This document shows positions 33,372-40,922 of a DNA stretch of 40,922 nt, in pieces. Made by a program: the position numbers and the translations under genes. The stretch lies in the NCBI GenBank assembly GCA_009838035.1, contig VXSK01000031.1, positions 1 through 40,922 of the forward strand, in the 5' to 3' direction. Numbering within the stretch: the first letter of the stretch is position 1; every line of letters starts with the position of its first letter. This DNA is from Gammaproteobacteria bacterium. Lineage in GTDB: Bacteria > Pseudomonadota > Gammaproteobacteria > Steroidobacterales > Foliamicaceae. The notes beneath the pieces are model-generated. The model did no database searches and was not told where the DNA came from. It saw only the letters and a program-made list of their open reading frames with translations.

Positions 33372-34748
33372 TCAGAATTGCAGAGCGAAGGCAGCACCGC
33401 CGCCCTTCTGGTTGGCGGCTTTCACGCTGCCGCCGTGCAGGGCCATGATGGAACGGGTGATGGCAAGGCCGAGGCCGTGCCCGGGCCGATTGGGCGGGTT
33501 CTTGGCGAACGGCTGAAAGATGCTGTCCAGTTCCTTCGCCGGGATGCCGGGGCCCTCGTCCCGCACCGTGATGTTCTTGTCCCGGCTCACCTGCACCATC
33601 AGGCGTTGGCCGATGTCGCTGAACGAAAGCGCGTTGTCCACCAGGTTCGCCAGTGCGATCCGGAGAAGATACTCGTCACCACGTACTTCGACCGGCTGTC
33701 CGTCCGCATCCAGATCGATTTCCACGCCCTTGCCGATCACGAGCGGCGCCCGTTCGGTCACAACGCTCTTCGCAATGGAGACGAGATCGACGGCATCCGA
33801 AGGCTTGCCCTCGTTGCGCACGCTCATCAGGCGCAACAGCTGATTCACCAGCCGGGACATCCGGCGCAGGTCGTCCTTCAGTTCCTCCTTGTCCTGTCCC
33901 TCCGGCAGGCTTTCCACACGCGTGCGGACTATGGCCAATGGCGTGCGCAGTTCGTGGGCAGCTGCCGCAAGGAAAAAGGCCTGCTCCTCATTGGCCTTGT
34001 CGATTTTCCGGATCATCCGGTTGATCGCCCGCACCATCGGGAGAATCTCCGTGGGCAAGCCGGTCTCCGGCAGAACGTGGCTGGGAGCCTGGGGATCCAG
34101 CGATTGAGCAATTCCGGCCAGGCGCCGCATTGAGCGAACCAGCACAAGAATCAGGCACAGGACGCCAAGCAATATTGCGCCGCCGACCGCCAGAAGTCTC
34201 TGCGACGACATCCAGAAATCCAGGGGGTCTGCGCCTCGGAGCAAACCGGTCGTTTTTGCGATCGGCGTCTCGATTCCACCCAGTTCCACGTACCATTCTT
34301 CTCCGTCCCGGAGGCCTGTTTGGATCAACGCGCGGCTTGCGCCTTCATCGATCCGGGCAAACGAAGTGCCGAACTGCTCCTCCACGTTAGTGCCTGACGC
34401 CAGTTGCGGAAAGTCCGATGCTCCCTCCCACCTTGGTTCCTCTCCAATCCGAATCTCCTCGCCGCCGCGCCGTACGAACAGGCGAAAGCTGCTGTTGACC
34501 TCTGCTGCCGCCTGTACATCCTCAGATTCCACAATCGTGCCCAGGGGCATGTTCGGATCACCGAACACCACCCCATATACCGGGCGCAGGACGAGCGATT
34601 CGGTGAGTTCCACGGGGTCCGCTTCCCTCTCTACGAAAGGCAGGAAAACGAAGTAAGCCAGCGCCAGCAGCAACAAAGCGCTGGAAAGCAGTGTTATCTG
34701 TCCCACCAGGGAGCGGTGGATAGGCGGTATGCGCCATTTGCCGTTCAT
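33372..34748 (-). CDS. Sensor histidine kinase
   Basis: A 458-residue membrane kinase: transmembrane helix about 17-38, periplasmic sensor of about 145 residues, second helix about 186-206, HAMP-like linker, then HisKA with the phospho-accepting H265 in AAAAHELRTPLA, and an ATPase domain with N box (ALANLVDNALSFS), G1 (DEGPGIP) and G2 (GHGLGLAITRSI). The sensor domain has no recognised ligand motif. Its start overlaps the response-regulator stop (TAATG), so the two are co-translated. It probably senses a periplasmic signal and controls the neighbouring redox/uptake locus (inference from the shared box). Confidence 0.94.
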   Translation of the reverse strand: MNGKWRIPPIHRSLVGQITLLSSALLLLALAYFVFLPFVEREADPVELTESLVLRPVYGVVFGDPNMPLGTIVESEDVQAAAEVNSSFRLFVRRGGEEIRIGEEPRWEGASDFPQLASGTNVEEQFGTSFARIDEGASRALIQTGLRDGEEWYVELGGIETPIAKTTGLLRGADPLDFWMSSQRLLAVGGAILLGVLCLILVLVRSMRRLAGIAQSLDPQAPSHVLPETGLPTEILPMVRAINRMIRKIDKANEEQAFFLAAAAHELRTPLAIVRTRVESLPEGQDKEELKDDLRRMSRLVNQLLRLMSVRNEGKPSDAVDLVSIAKSVVTERAPLVIGKGVEIDLDADGQPVEVRGDEYLLRIALANLVDNALSFSDIGQRLMVQVSRDKNITVRDEGPGIPAKELDSIFQPFAKNPPNRPGHGLGLAITRSIMALHGGSVKAANQKGGGAAFALQF

Positions 34749-35419
34749 TACTCTTCCCTCAGCATGTAGCCCACGCCGCGGACGGTGTGGATCCGCACGC
34801 CGCAGCCGCGGGCGGCCAGCGTCTTGCGCAGGCGGGACATGTGCGCCTCCAGGGTATTCGATTCGTATTGCTCGTCGTAGCCGTACATGGAATTCTCGAG
34901 CGCTTCGCGTCCCACCACGCGGTTTGCGCCGTGCATCAACTCCTCGAGTATGACCATTTCGCGTCGCGGCAGGATCATCGCTTCCGCATCGACATAGAAG
35001 TTGCGCGTATCGCAGTCCAGGCGCAAGGAGCCGATTTCCAGCACCCGTCCTACTTCCGGAGTGGGGCGCCGCTCGGCAGCCCTGATTCGGGCCAGCAGTT
35101 CTTCCGGTTCGAACGGTTTGACCATGTAGTCGTCGGCGCCCAGATCCAGGCCTTCGACTCGCTCCTGCAATTCTCCGAGCGCGGAAAGCACTAGGAATTT
35201 GCAGGAATGCCCCTGCTTCTGCGCGAAACGAATCAAATCGATCCCATCACCATCGGGTAGACGCCGATCCAGGAGCACGACCTCGTACCCGCTGCCCAGG
35301 AGTGCGGAGCGGGCCACTGCCAGGTTCTCCGCGACATCCACGATGTAGTTGTGGCGGTGCAACAGTCGTTGCGTAACTTTCGCCAGTTCCGGATCGTCTT
35401 CGACCAGCAGGATCTTCAT
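34748..35419 (-). CDS. OmpR/PhoB-family response regulator (QseB/BasR-like)
   Basis: A 223-residue regulator. Receiver domain: acidic pair E7-D8-D9, phosphorylated D51 in VVLLDRRLPDGDG, switch Ser in LVLSALG and Lys in YMVKPFEPEEL. A C-terminal winged helix follows (LPRREMVILEELMHGANRVV, then SNTLEAHMSRLRKTL and IHTVRGVGYMLRE). First gene of the two-component operon. A direct-repeat box 24 bases upstream of its ATG suggests autoregulation. Confidence 0.95.
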   Translation of the reverse strand: MKILLVEDDPELAKVTQRLLHRHNYIVDVAENLAVARSALLGSGYEVVLLDRRLPDGDGIDLIRFAQKQGHSCKFLVLSALGELQERVEGLDLGADDYMVKPFEPEELLARIRAAERRPTPEVGRVLEIGSLRLDCDTRNFYVDAEAMILPRREMVILEELMHGANRVVGREALENSMYGYDEQYESNTLEAHMSRLRKTLAARGCGVRIHTVRGVGYMLREE

Positions 35420-35443
35420 GACAATTAGGATCGCGCGTTTTGA

Positions 35444-35459
35444 TTATCCCAACCTTACG
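35444..35459 (-). promoter_or_regulatory. Direct-repeat box upstream of the response regulator (CGTAA-N6-GATAA)
   Basis: On the minus strand this reads CGTAAGGTTGGGATAA, two half-sites with an 11-bp period. The first nine bases, CGTAAGGTT, are identical to the box at 29671-29688, and the TAA of the second half-site aligns too. Both are oriented the same way relative to the gene they precede (response regulator; first propeller gene). Likely a binding site for the encoded regulator. Confidence 0.5.
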
Positions 35460-35522
35460 CGATTCACTGCCTGAGGGGTGGCGGGAAGTACAATGCCCCG
35501 GCGCAAGAATCGGGCCGAGTCG

Positions 35523-36236
35523 ATGACGAAAGTACTTGTTATCCGCAACGTAAGCTATGAAACCGAAGGCATGCTGGAAGCACTTCTTCGCGATCAGGGG
35601 CTTACGCTGGATATCGTCGATTTTCAGCAGGAACCTTCCGCCGAGCCGCGACTGGACGGGTATCGGGGTCTGGTGGTGATGGGCGGTCCGATGGGCGCCA
35701 ACGATACCGATCGTTTCCCGTTCCTGCTTGAGGTGGAGCGCCTTTGCTCGGAAGCGATGGAACGTTCCGTTCCCCTTGTGGGCGTGTGCCTCGGCGCACA
35801 GATCATGGCCAAGGTGCTGGGCAGCGAGGTGTATCCCAACCCGGTGCGCGAAGTGGGGTGGTACGACCTCACGACGGCGGAGGGCGCCGCCGGCGACGCG
35901 TTGTTTTCGGAACTGGAACCACTCGAGGTGGTCCTGCAGTGGCACGGCGACACCTTCGACCTGCCGAAGGACGCCGTCCTGCTGGCGTCCTCGCCGGATT
36001 GCGTTAACCAGGCTTTTCGTTACGGCGAAAACGGCTACGCGGTGCAGTTTCACCTCGAAATCCTGGAATCGATGATCCGGGAATGGGTCCGGCGGGACGC
36101 CGCGCGCGGTTGGCTGAGCGAGGAAGGGCGCATTAGCGCCCCACGCATTCTTGCCGACACGGACACCTACATGAGCCGCTCGGAAGAACTGGGTCGGCGT
36201 GTCTATACGCGTTTCGCCCGCATGATCGCCGCCTGA
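35523..36236 (+). CDS. Class I (type 1) glutamine amidotransferase domain protein
   Basis: A 237-residue GATase1 protein starting at ATG 35523, where the first beta strand begins (MTKVLVIRN); a start 15 codons earlier would add an unconserved basic leader. LVVMGGPMGAND is the oxyanion region, PLVGVCLGAQIMAKVLG holds the nucleophile Cys, and AVQFHLEIL supplies the His and Glu of the triad (HLE instead of the common HPE). Free-standing members hydrolyse glutamine or gamma-glutamyl compounds. It is 19 bp upstream of the DadA-like gene and appears to start that operon. Confidence 0.88.
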   Translation: MTKVLVIRNVSYETEGMLEALLRDQGLTLDIVDFQQEPSAEPRLDGYRGLVVMGGPMGANDTDRFPFLLEVERLCSEAMERSVPLVGVCLGAQIMAKVLGSEVYPNPVREVGWYDLTTAEGAAGDALFSELEPLEVVLQWHGDTFDLPKDAVLLASSPDCVNQAFRYGENGYAVQFHLEILESMIREWVRRDAARGWLSEEGRISAPRILADTDTYMSRSEELGRRVYTRFARMIAA

Positions 36237-36255
36237 GACCGGCCGGGGCGGGGTC

Positions 36256-37524
36256 ATGCATGTCCTGATCGTCGGGTGCGGCGTCATCGGCGTCAGTACC
36301 GCCTGGTATCTGGCCCGGGGCGGCGCCACGGTTACGGTCGTGGAGCGCAGGGAGGGACCGTCCCTGGAGACCAGCTTCGCCAACGGCAGCATGCTTACTC
36401 CGAGTCTTTCCGCACCCTGGAATTCGCCGGGCGTGTGGCTGACGGTTCTCAAGTACCTAGGCCGCGAGGAGGCGGCGCTACTGGTCCGGCTGGCGGCATT
36501 CCCCGCATTGTTGGCCTGGAGCTACCGGTTTCTGCGGAACAGCCGGCCCGACCGCCACGAGGTTAGCTTTAGAAAGAATCTTAAACTATGTAATTATTCC
36601 ATTGATATAATGGCGGAAATACGATCAGAAACCGCTATCGAGTACGAGGCCGCCCTCGCCGGCGTCATGGAAGTCTGCCGGGATGAGGCGGCAATGAGAC
36701 GCGGGCGGGAGCATTCCGCCACACTCGCGACCCACCGGGTGCCGGTCGAGGAACTGAGCGCCGAGGCGGTGGTGGAGATGGAACCGGCCCTGGAGGCGAT
36801 TCGGCACGATCTGGCCGGCGGATTCTTTTATCCGGCCGATGAAGTGGGGGACGCCTACAAGTTCAGTTGCCGCCTGCGAGCGCAAGCGGAACGGCATGGC
36901 GCCGCCTTCCGCTTCGGTGAATCCGTGGAACGATTGCTGACGCACGGCGGGCGGTTGCGGGGTGTACGCTTGCGCGGTGGCGAGGAGATCGAGTCCGATC
37001 AGATCGTGGTGGCCGCCGGCAGCTATACGCCGGGGCTGGTGCGCCCGCTGGGCGTTCGCGTGCCGGTTTGTCCGGCCAAGGGTTACTCGCTCACCGCGCC
37101 CATGCCGGAAGGATTGCCCGTGCTGGGACACGCAGTGCTGGACGACCGTTACAAGGCCGGCGTAGTGCCGCTGGGCGACCGTCGAATCCGGGTCGGGGGA
37201 ACGGTGGAGTTCACCGGCTTCAACCTGGAGCTTTCATCCAGGCGGGTCGCGAACCTGCGCAGGCTGCTGGCCGGCGTGCTTCCCAGGCACGCCGAGCGTA
37301 TTTCCGTTGATGAAATGCGGCCATGGTGCGGCCTGCGTCCCGCCTCGCCGGATGGGGTGCCGATCCTGGGCGCCAGCGGCGTGGAAGGATTGTCCCTGGC
37401 GACCGGGCACGGCCACCTGGGCTGGTCGATGGCTGCGGGAACGGGCAAGGCGCTGGCGCAGCAACTGCTGGGCGGACGCCGGGATTTTCCGCTCGCCGGA
37501 TATGAATTGTCGAGGTTCGGCTGA
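36256..37524 (+). CDS. FAD-dependent D-amino acid dehydrogenase-like (DadA family)
   Basis: A 422-residue flavoprotein of the DAO/DadA family. VLIVGCGVIGVSTAWYLARGG binds FAD; SFANGSMLTPSLSAPWNSPGV is typical of DadA; WCGLRPASPDGVPILG and LATGHGHLGWSMAAGTGKAL are C-terminal DadA signatures. It would oxidise a D-amino acid to a 2-oxo acid, passing electrons to the quinone pool. Bases about 36562-36630 are strikingly AT-rich with codons rarely used around them (AGA, CTA, ATA) although the frame is intact. The stop overlaps the next gene (TGATG). Confidence 0.9.
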   Translation: MHVLIVGCGVIGVSTAWYLARGGATVTVVERREGPSLETSFANGSMLTPSLSAPWNSPGVWLTVLKYLGREEAALLVRLAAFPALLAWSYRFLRNSRPDRHEVSFRKNLKLCNYSIDIMAEIRSETAIEYEAALAGVMEVCRDEAAMRRGREHSATLATHRVPVEELSAEAVVEMEPALEAIRHDLAGGFFYPADEVGDAYKFSCRLRAQAERHGAAFRFGESVERLLTHGGRLRGVRLRGGEEIESDQIVVAAGSYTPGLVRPLGVRVPVCPAKGYSLTAPMPEGLPVLGHAVLDDRYKAGVVPLGDRRIRVGGTVEFTGFNLELSSRRVANLRRLLAGVLPRHAERISVDEMRPWCGLRPASPDGVPILGASGVEGLSLATGHGHLGWSMAAGTGKALAQQLLGGRRDFPLAGYELSRFG

Positions 37525-38693
37525 TGTCGCGCAAACTGGATCGCTGCTACAACCTTGAGGATCTGCGCAAGCAGGCGCGCAAACGCCTGCCTTCGCCCAT
37601 GTATCACTACATGCGTGGAGGCGCAGACGACGAGTGGTCGCTCAACAACAACACCGCGGCGTTCGACCGCTATGAGCTGCTTCCGCGCTACCTTGTCAAC
37701 GTCGAGAAGATCGACGCCGGGGTCACCGTGCTGGGCCAGGAGCTCGAGTGGCCGCTGTTCCTCTCGCCCACCGGGATGTCGCGTATCTTTCACCATGACG
37801 GCGAGATCGGCGCGGCCAGGGCGGCGCACCGCTCGGGCACGATGTATTCGCTGTCGACGCTGGGTTCCACGAGCATCGAGGATGTGGCGGCGGCCAGCGA
37901 AGGGCCGCGGATGTTCCAGATCTACGTGCTGAGGGACCCGGGGCTGAACCGGGAATTCATCGAGCGTTGCAGGGAAGCGAAGTATTCCGCGCTCTGCCTG
38001 ACGGTGGACGTGCCCGTGGGAGGCAATCGCGAACGGGATTTCCACACCGGCATGACGGTGCCGCCGAAGCTGACGTTCATGAGCAAGCTCGACGTGGCGC
38101 GGCACGTGAGTTGGACCTATCGCTACCTTACGTCGGGCGCAGCCGAAATGGCCAATTTCGCCCATCGAATCAGCGATTCGGAGGATACCAATCTGATGGG
38201 CTATGTCGGGCGCCAGTTCGACATGACGGTGGACTGGGACGACGCCGCGCGGATGATCGAACAATGGGGCGGGCCCTTTGCCATCAAGGGGGTGATGTGC
38301 GCGGAGGACGCGCGCCGCTCGGTGGAGGCGGGCGCCAGCGCGGTCATGCTGTCGAATCACGGCGGGCGGCAGCTGGACGGCGCGCCCGCTCCGGTGGATC
38401 TGGTGCGCGAGGTCCGCGACGCCATCGGCGATGCCGCCGAGGTGATCGTCGACGGCGGAGTGCGGCGCGGTACGCACGTGCTCAAGGCGTTGGCGCTGGG
38501 CGCTACCGCTTGCTCCACCGGCCGCGGCTACCTGTATGGCCTGGGAGCGGGCGGCGAGGCCGGCGTGGACCGCGCCCTGAAAATTCTTCGTGACGAGGTG
38601 GAGAGAGATCTGGCCCTGCTGGGCTGTGTGCGCGCCCGCGATCTCGACGGGCGCTTCGTGCGGGAGGTCGTACATCAAGGAGCAAGGAAATGA
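37524..38693 (+). CDS. FMN-dependent alpha-hydroxy-acid oxidase/dehydrogenase (LldD-like)
   Basis: A 389-residue enzyme of the lactate dehydrogenase/glycolate oxidase family. PSPMYHYMRGGADDEWSLNNN is the conserved N-terminus, FLSPTGMSRIFHHDGE and SLSTLGSTSIEDVA bind FMN, and the catalytic His and Arg occur in VMLSNHGGRQLDGAPAPVD. VIVDGGVRRGTHVLKALALGA completes the phosphate site. It oxidises an L-2-hydroxy acid to the 2-oxo acid. It overlaps both neighbours by a few bases. Confidence 0.93.
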   Translation: MSRKLDRCYNLEDLRKQARKRLPSPMYHYMRGGADDEWSLNNNTAAFDRYELLPRYLVNVEKIDAGVTVLGQELEWPLFLSPTGMSRIFHHDGEIGAARAAHRSGTMYSLSTLGSTSIEDVAAASEGPRMFQIYVLRDPGLNREFIERCREAKYSALCLTVDVPVGGNRERDFHTGMTVPPKLTFMSKLDVARHVSWTYRYLTSGAAEMANFAHRISDSEDTNLMGYVGRQFDMTVDWDDAARMIEQWGGPFAIKGVMCAEDARRSVEAGASAVMLSNHGGRQLDGAPAPVDLVREVRDAIGDAAEVIVDGGVRRGTHVLKALALGATACSTGRGYLYGLGAGGEAGVDRALKILRDEVERDLALLGCVRARDLDGRFVREVVHQGARK

Positions 38694-39664
38694 CTGTCCA
38701 AGAGCCCCCTTCACTCGCCGAGATTCGCGCCTACCGGGAAGTCGTCAGAGACCGTATCGTGCGCACGCCCGTGCACGAGTGGCGCGGCACGGAAGTCGCC
38801 AAACGCGCGCCGGACATGCGCATATCAATCAAATTCGAGCTGTTGCAGATGACCGGGACTTTCAAGGCCAGGGGCGCGCTGGCCTGGATGCTTTCCTTGC
38901 CAAAGGAAAAGATACAGACGGGCGTTACCGCGGTCAGCGCCGGCAATCACGCCGTTGCCGTTTCCTGGGCGGCGCATGTGATGGGCGCGCCGGCCCACGT
39001 CGTGATCATTTCTCCCGCCAACCCGGCGCGGATCCAACAGGCGAGGGCCTGGGGCGCGAAAGTGGAGCTGATCGACAATGCGGAAGCCGCCTTTCAGCGG
39101 GTCCTGAACATCGAGAGGGAGGACGGGAAGACTCTGGTTCACCCGTTCGAGGGACGTTCTATCGCCATCGGCACGGGCGCCCTCGCAATGGAGTGGTTGG
39201 AGCAGGCGCCGGACCTGGACGCGCTGGTGATCCCGGTCGGAGGAGGGGGGCTGGTCGCCGGTGTGAGCGCGGCCGTCAAGCGAATTCGTCCGGAGACTGC
39301 CGTGTACGGGGCGGAGCCTTTCGGCGCCGATTCGATGTTTCAGAGCCTGACCCGCAACGAGCCCGTTCAGGCGAAGCGGGTGGATTCGATTGCGGACAGC
39401 CTGCGGGCTCCCAACGCCAGGGAATACAGCTTTGATCTGGCCAGGCGCCACATGGACGATCTCGGCCGGGTCGACGATGACGAGATTCGAAGGGCGATGC
39501 GGCTGATCCTGCAGGAACTGAAATTGATGGTGGAGCCCGCCTGTGCGACCGCGACCGCCGCTGCCCTGGGTCCATTGCGCGAACGACTGGAGGGCAAGCA
39601 CGTGGGCGTGCTGCTTTGCGGCTCCAACATCGACCTCGCCACCTTCAGCCGCCTCATCAACTGA
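38690..39664 (+). CDS. PLP-dependent threonine/serine dehydratase-like enzyme (fold type II)
   Basis: A 324-residue PLP enzyme. The PLP Lys is in MTGTFKARGALAWM; SAGNHAVAVSWAA binds the substrate carboxylate; VIPVGGGGLVAGVSAAV is the PLP phosphate loop; and LLCGSNIDL holds the residue contacting the pyridine nitrogen (Ser). No ACT regulatory domain follows, so it is of the catabolic threonine dehydratase, hydroxyaspartate ammonia-lyase, serine racemase or EutB-like group. ATGA overlap with the hydroxy-acid dehydrogenase. Its likely role is deamination of a hydroxy-amino acid. Confidence 0.9.
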   Translation: MTVQEPPSLAEIRAYREVVRDRIVRTPVHEWRGTEVAKRAPDMRISIKFELLQMTGTFKARGALAWMLSLPKEKIQTGVTAVSAGNHAVAVSWAAHVMGAPAHVVIISPANPARIQQARAWGAKVELIDNAEAAFQRVLNIEREDGKTLVHPFEGRSIAIGTGALAMEWLEQAPDLDALVIPVGGGGLVAGVSAAVKRIRPETAVYGAEPFGADSMFQSLTRNEPVQAKRVDSIADSLRAPNAREYSFDLARRHMDDLGRVDDDEIRRAMRLILQELKLMVEPACATATAAALGPLRERLEGKHVGVLLCGSNIDLATFSRLIN

Positions 39665-39712
39665 CCCTGGGCGGGGCTACGGTGGCGGCGCCTGCGCGAG
39701 GGCGGGACGAGT

Positions 39713-40231
39713 TCAGTAATTCAGGACGAGGGTGCGCGGTTGTCCGAATGAGGGCAGGCTGATGAGGTGCATTCGTCCCGGTCCGAATTCCGCCAGGTCC
39801 AGCGCGGCGGCGTCCCATTCGGCCAACAGCGCCGACGCCAGATTCGTGCCGGCCACGATAATCACGATTTTTCCGCGATGCTGCCTGGCCAGCCCGCGCG
39901 CGAAAGCGGCGGGGTCCTCGATCAGCACGTCCGTAATGGGCTGATCAAGTCGTTCGGAAAGCACGCGGACCGTTTCGCGCTCGGGTTCTCCGCCGGCGCT
40001 GAAGATCCCGGCCAGCAGGTCCGGGGCAGCAAGGTCGCCCGCGAGCCTGCTGAGCGCCTCGGCACGGGCCCGGCCCGCGTTGCTGAGCGAAGCGGAGTCG
40101 CCGTCCTGGCGTTCGGCGGATGTCACGAGCAGCACCGTTGTCGTGGCCTCGCTGTCCTGCAATTGCCAGACGACGATCAGCACGCCCGCCAGGAAAACGG
40201 CCGCCAGCAGGTTGCGGTAGCGCGGGCGCAT
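39713..40231 (-). CDS. Membrane-anchored, degenerate histidine-phosphatase-like protein
   Basis: A 172-residue protein with one N-terminal transmembrane anchor (LLAAVFLAGVLIVVWQL). The rest follows a phosphoglycerate-mutase/histidine phosphatase layout: VLLVTSAERQDG occupies the place of the LVRHAE motif, SLSNAGRARAEALSRLAGDL matches the LSxxGxxRA segment, and KIVIIVAGTNL lies where VLVVGHSN is expected. Both catalytic His positions are lost (VTSAE for VRHAE, AGTN for GHSN), so catalysis by the usual route is unlikely. Relationship to neighbours is unclear. Confidence 0.7.
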   Translation of the reverse strand: MRPRYRNLLAAVFLAGVLIVVWQLQDSEATTTVLLVTSAERQDGDSASLSNAGRARAEALSRLAGDLAAPDLLAGIFSAGGEPERETVRVLSERLDQPITDVLIEDPAAFARGLARQHRGKIVIIVAGTNLASALLAEWDAAALDLAEFGPGRMHLISLPSFGQPRTLVLNY

Positions 40232-40340
40232 CAGTCTCCGCTTGAGCCGGCAAACAACATGGCCTCGATAGTACTACTGCGATCTGCGTAAAATAAAGCG
40301 CGTTGACGACACCCTTTCGCGCATGTGAGGCGAGTTACAC

Positions 40341-40535
40341 GTGGATTTCTTCAACTTTTTCTTCGACAACGTGGGGGCGCTGTTCGCGCTTGCATTTGTG
40401 CTGTTCAACCTGGCTGCCTGGGTCATGAGGCGGGTCCGGCAAAAGCGCGAACAGGAACGGTACGGGCACTATCCGCCTGCCGTGCGGGCCGGCCGGCTGA
40501 ATTACGAGGATTACAGCAAGCGACGCGATGGCTGA
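40341..40535 (+). CDS. Small single-pass membrane protein
   Basis: A 64-residue protein, GTG start with a GAGGCGAG-like site about 6 bases upstream. One hydrophobic helix (about residues 9-30, VGALFALAFVLFNLAAWVM) is followed by a strongly basic cytoplasmic-type segment (RRVRQKREQER) and a short polar tail ending SKRRDG. No family recognised. Coding character (membrane helix then positive-inside cluster) supports a real gene, but it is short. Confidence 0.6.
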   Translation: MDFFNFFFDNVGALFALAFVLFNLAAWVMRRVRQKREQERYGHYPPAVRAGRLNYEDYSKRRDG

Positions 40536-40553
40536 TTGGCGCATCAAATACCT

Positions 40554-40571
40554 CAAGGGCTGAATCCCTTG
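40554..40571. terminator. Stem-loop after the small membrane protein gene
   Basis: CAAGGG pairs perfectly with CCCTTG around a 6-base loop, 18 bp downstream of the stop at 40535. A second small hairpin (TGGTA/TACCA) lies at 40576-40589. No T-run follows, so intrinsic termination is only possible, not shown. Confidence 0.3.
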
Positions 40572-40638
40572 CCGGTGGTATGCTTACCAAGTATGCCGAT
40601 GGCACGCTAGTTTGGAACCTGAGGGTGGACCAGTTGCA

Positions 40639-40922
40639 ATGAAAGAAACAGTTCGTATTTCAGGGTTTTGTGTGGCGCTCTCCGCAGTGTTGGTTCTGGC
40701 GAATTGCCAATCGACACGAGGCGTTTCGTCGCCGTCCGGAGGCCCCCCGGTTTCGATGCCTTCACCTGGCGGCAGTTCGGGTTCTCCCGGCGGTTCGATG
40801 GGTTCTTCCGGCGGTTCGATGGGTTCCTCGGGCGGCTCGATGGGTTCTCCGAGCGCCTCGGTGGGTTCGCCGAGCGCATCCGTTGGCTCTCCCAGCGTTT
40901 CGGTTGGTTCCATGGGCGGTTC
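40639..40922 (+). CDS. Gly/Ser-repeat lipoprotein (C-terminal end missing)
   Basis: Open to the right edge (94 codons visible). The N-terminus MKETVRISGFCVALSAVLVL followed by ANCQST is a lipoprotein signal with Cys23. After a Ser/Pro/Gly linker, residues 51-92 are six 7-residue repeats of the form GGSMGS(S/P) drifting to SASVGSP. The low-complexity region probably acts as a flexible stalk for a domain beyond the window. Without that domain no function can be named. Confidence 0.75.
   Translation, partial: MKETVRISGFCVALSAVLVLANCQSTRGVSSPSGGPPVSMPSPGGSSGSPGGSMGSSGGSMGSSGGSMGSPSASVGSPSASVGSPSVSVGSMGG
40789..40914 (+). repeat. Six tandem 21-bp repeats inside the lipoprotein gene
   Basis: Units start at 40789, 40810, 40831, 40852, 40873 and 40894. 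The first three are nearly identical at the DNA level (GGCGGTTCGATGGGTTC-type); the last three diverge to an AGCGxxTCxGT form. Each unit keeps the reading frame (7 codons), so copy-number change would lengthen or shorten the protein without a frameshift. Confidence 0.75.

Noticed and set aside
36562..36630. Suspected frameshift or insertion breaking the dadA-like gene
   Set aside because: The frame continues correctly across the AT-rich patch and the protein pattern on both sides fits one DadA-like protein, so the gene is called intact.
37149..38714. Open frame of 521 codons on the minus strand across the dadA and lldD genes
   Set aside because: It spans two well-supported genes on the other strand and has no recognisable domain.
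40303..40331. TTGACG as a -35 element for the small membrane protein gene
   Set aside because: No acceptable -10 hexamer lies 16-18 bp downstream before the start codon.
1..40922. tRNA genes, rRNA, CRISPR arrays, insertion sequences and phage genes
   Set aside because: Looked for and not seen: no cloverleaf-like segments, no regularly spaced short repeats outside coding repeats, and no transposase or integrase motifs.

Overview
The window is about 41 kb of GC-rich DNA from a Gram-negative bacterium, most likely a gammaproteobacterium. The evidence is two TonB-dependent receptors, a complete ExbB/ExbD/TonB energiser, lipoboxes, a Tat signal, a di-heme periplasmic peroxidase and an AmiD amidase closely resembling the E. 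coli enzyme. Nothing identifies genus or species. The mix of receptor-led catabolic operons, SDRs, PQQ enzyme and repeat-rich surface proteins fits an environmental, possibly marine, heterotroph. No tRNA, rRNA, CRISPR array or transposase was seen. There is no gene-free stretch longer than about 140 bp.

Layout. (1) 1-5322, minus strand: the start of a large secreted modular repeat protein that runs off the left edge, then amiD, a small GST-like protein, an NTF2-fold exported protein and an unrecognised protein. (2) 5420-7351: an exported flavin oxidoreductase of the spermidine dehydrogenase type. (3) 7367-21825: two divergent operons sharing a 139-bp control region with a perfect palindrome. 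Leftward are a GntR/UTRA regulator, isochorismatase-fold hydrolase, PfkB kinase, uridine-phosphorylase-like enzyme and SDR. Rightward are a TonB receptor, VOC protein, SDR, MFS transporter, SIS phosphosugar-binding protein, aldehyde dehydrogenase, esterase, PQQ dehydrogenase lipoprotein and TPMT-like methyltransferase. Together they look like one regulon for uptake and breakdown of an unidentified nucleoside- or sugar-like compound.

(4) 21841-35419: the most unusual region. A minus-strand operon encodes a di-heme cytochrome c peroxidase (MauG/CcpA family), a TonB receptor whose body is much lower in GC than its neighbours, ExbB, two ExbD proteins (one with the essential Asp changed to Asn), TonB and a DUF4139 protein. 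Divergent from it are two tandem paralogous secreted FG-GAP propeller proteins. The only cysteines of their mature propeller part are an adjacent Cys-Cys pair, and the second paralog carries a C-terminal DsbD-N-like domain. Just beyond lies a two-component system. A direct-repeat box with 11-bp period occurs both upstream of the response regulator and in the peroxidase/propeller intergenic region, suggesting that this system controls the locus.

(5) 35523-39664: a tight operon for amino-acid and hydroxy-acid oxidation (GATase1, DadA-like, LldD-like, PLP dehydratase). (6) 39713-40922: a membrane-anchored degenerate histidine-phosphatase protein, a small membrane protein, and a lipoprotein with 21-bp Gly/Ser-rich repeats that runs off the right edge. 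All functions are inferred from reading motifs; no database search was possible.
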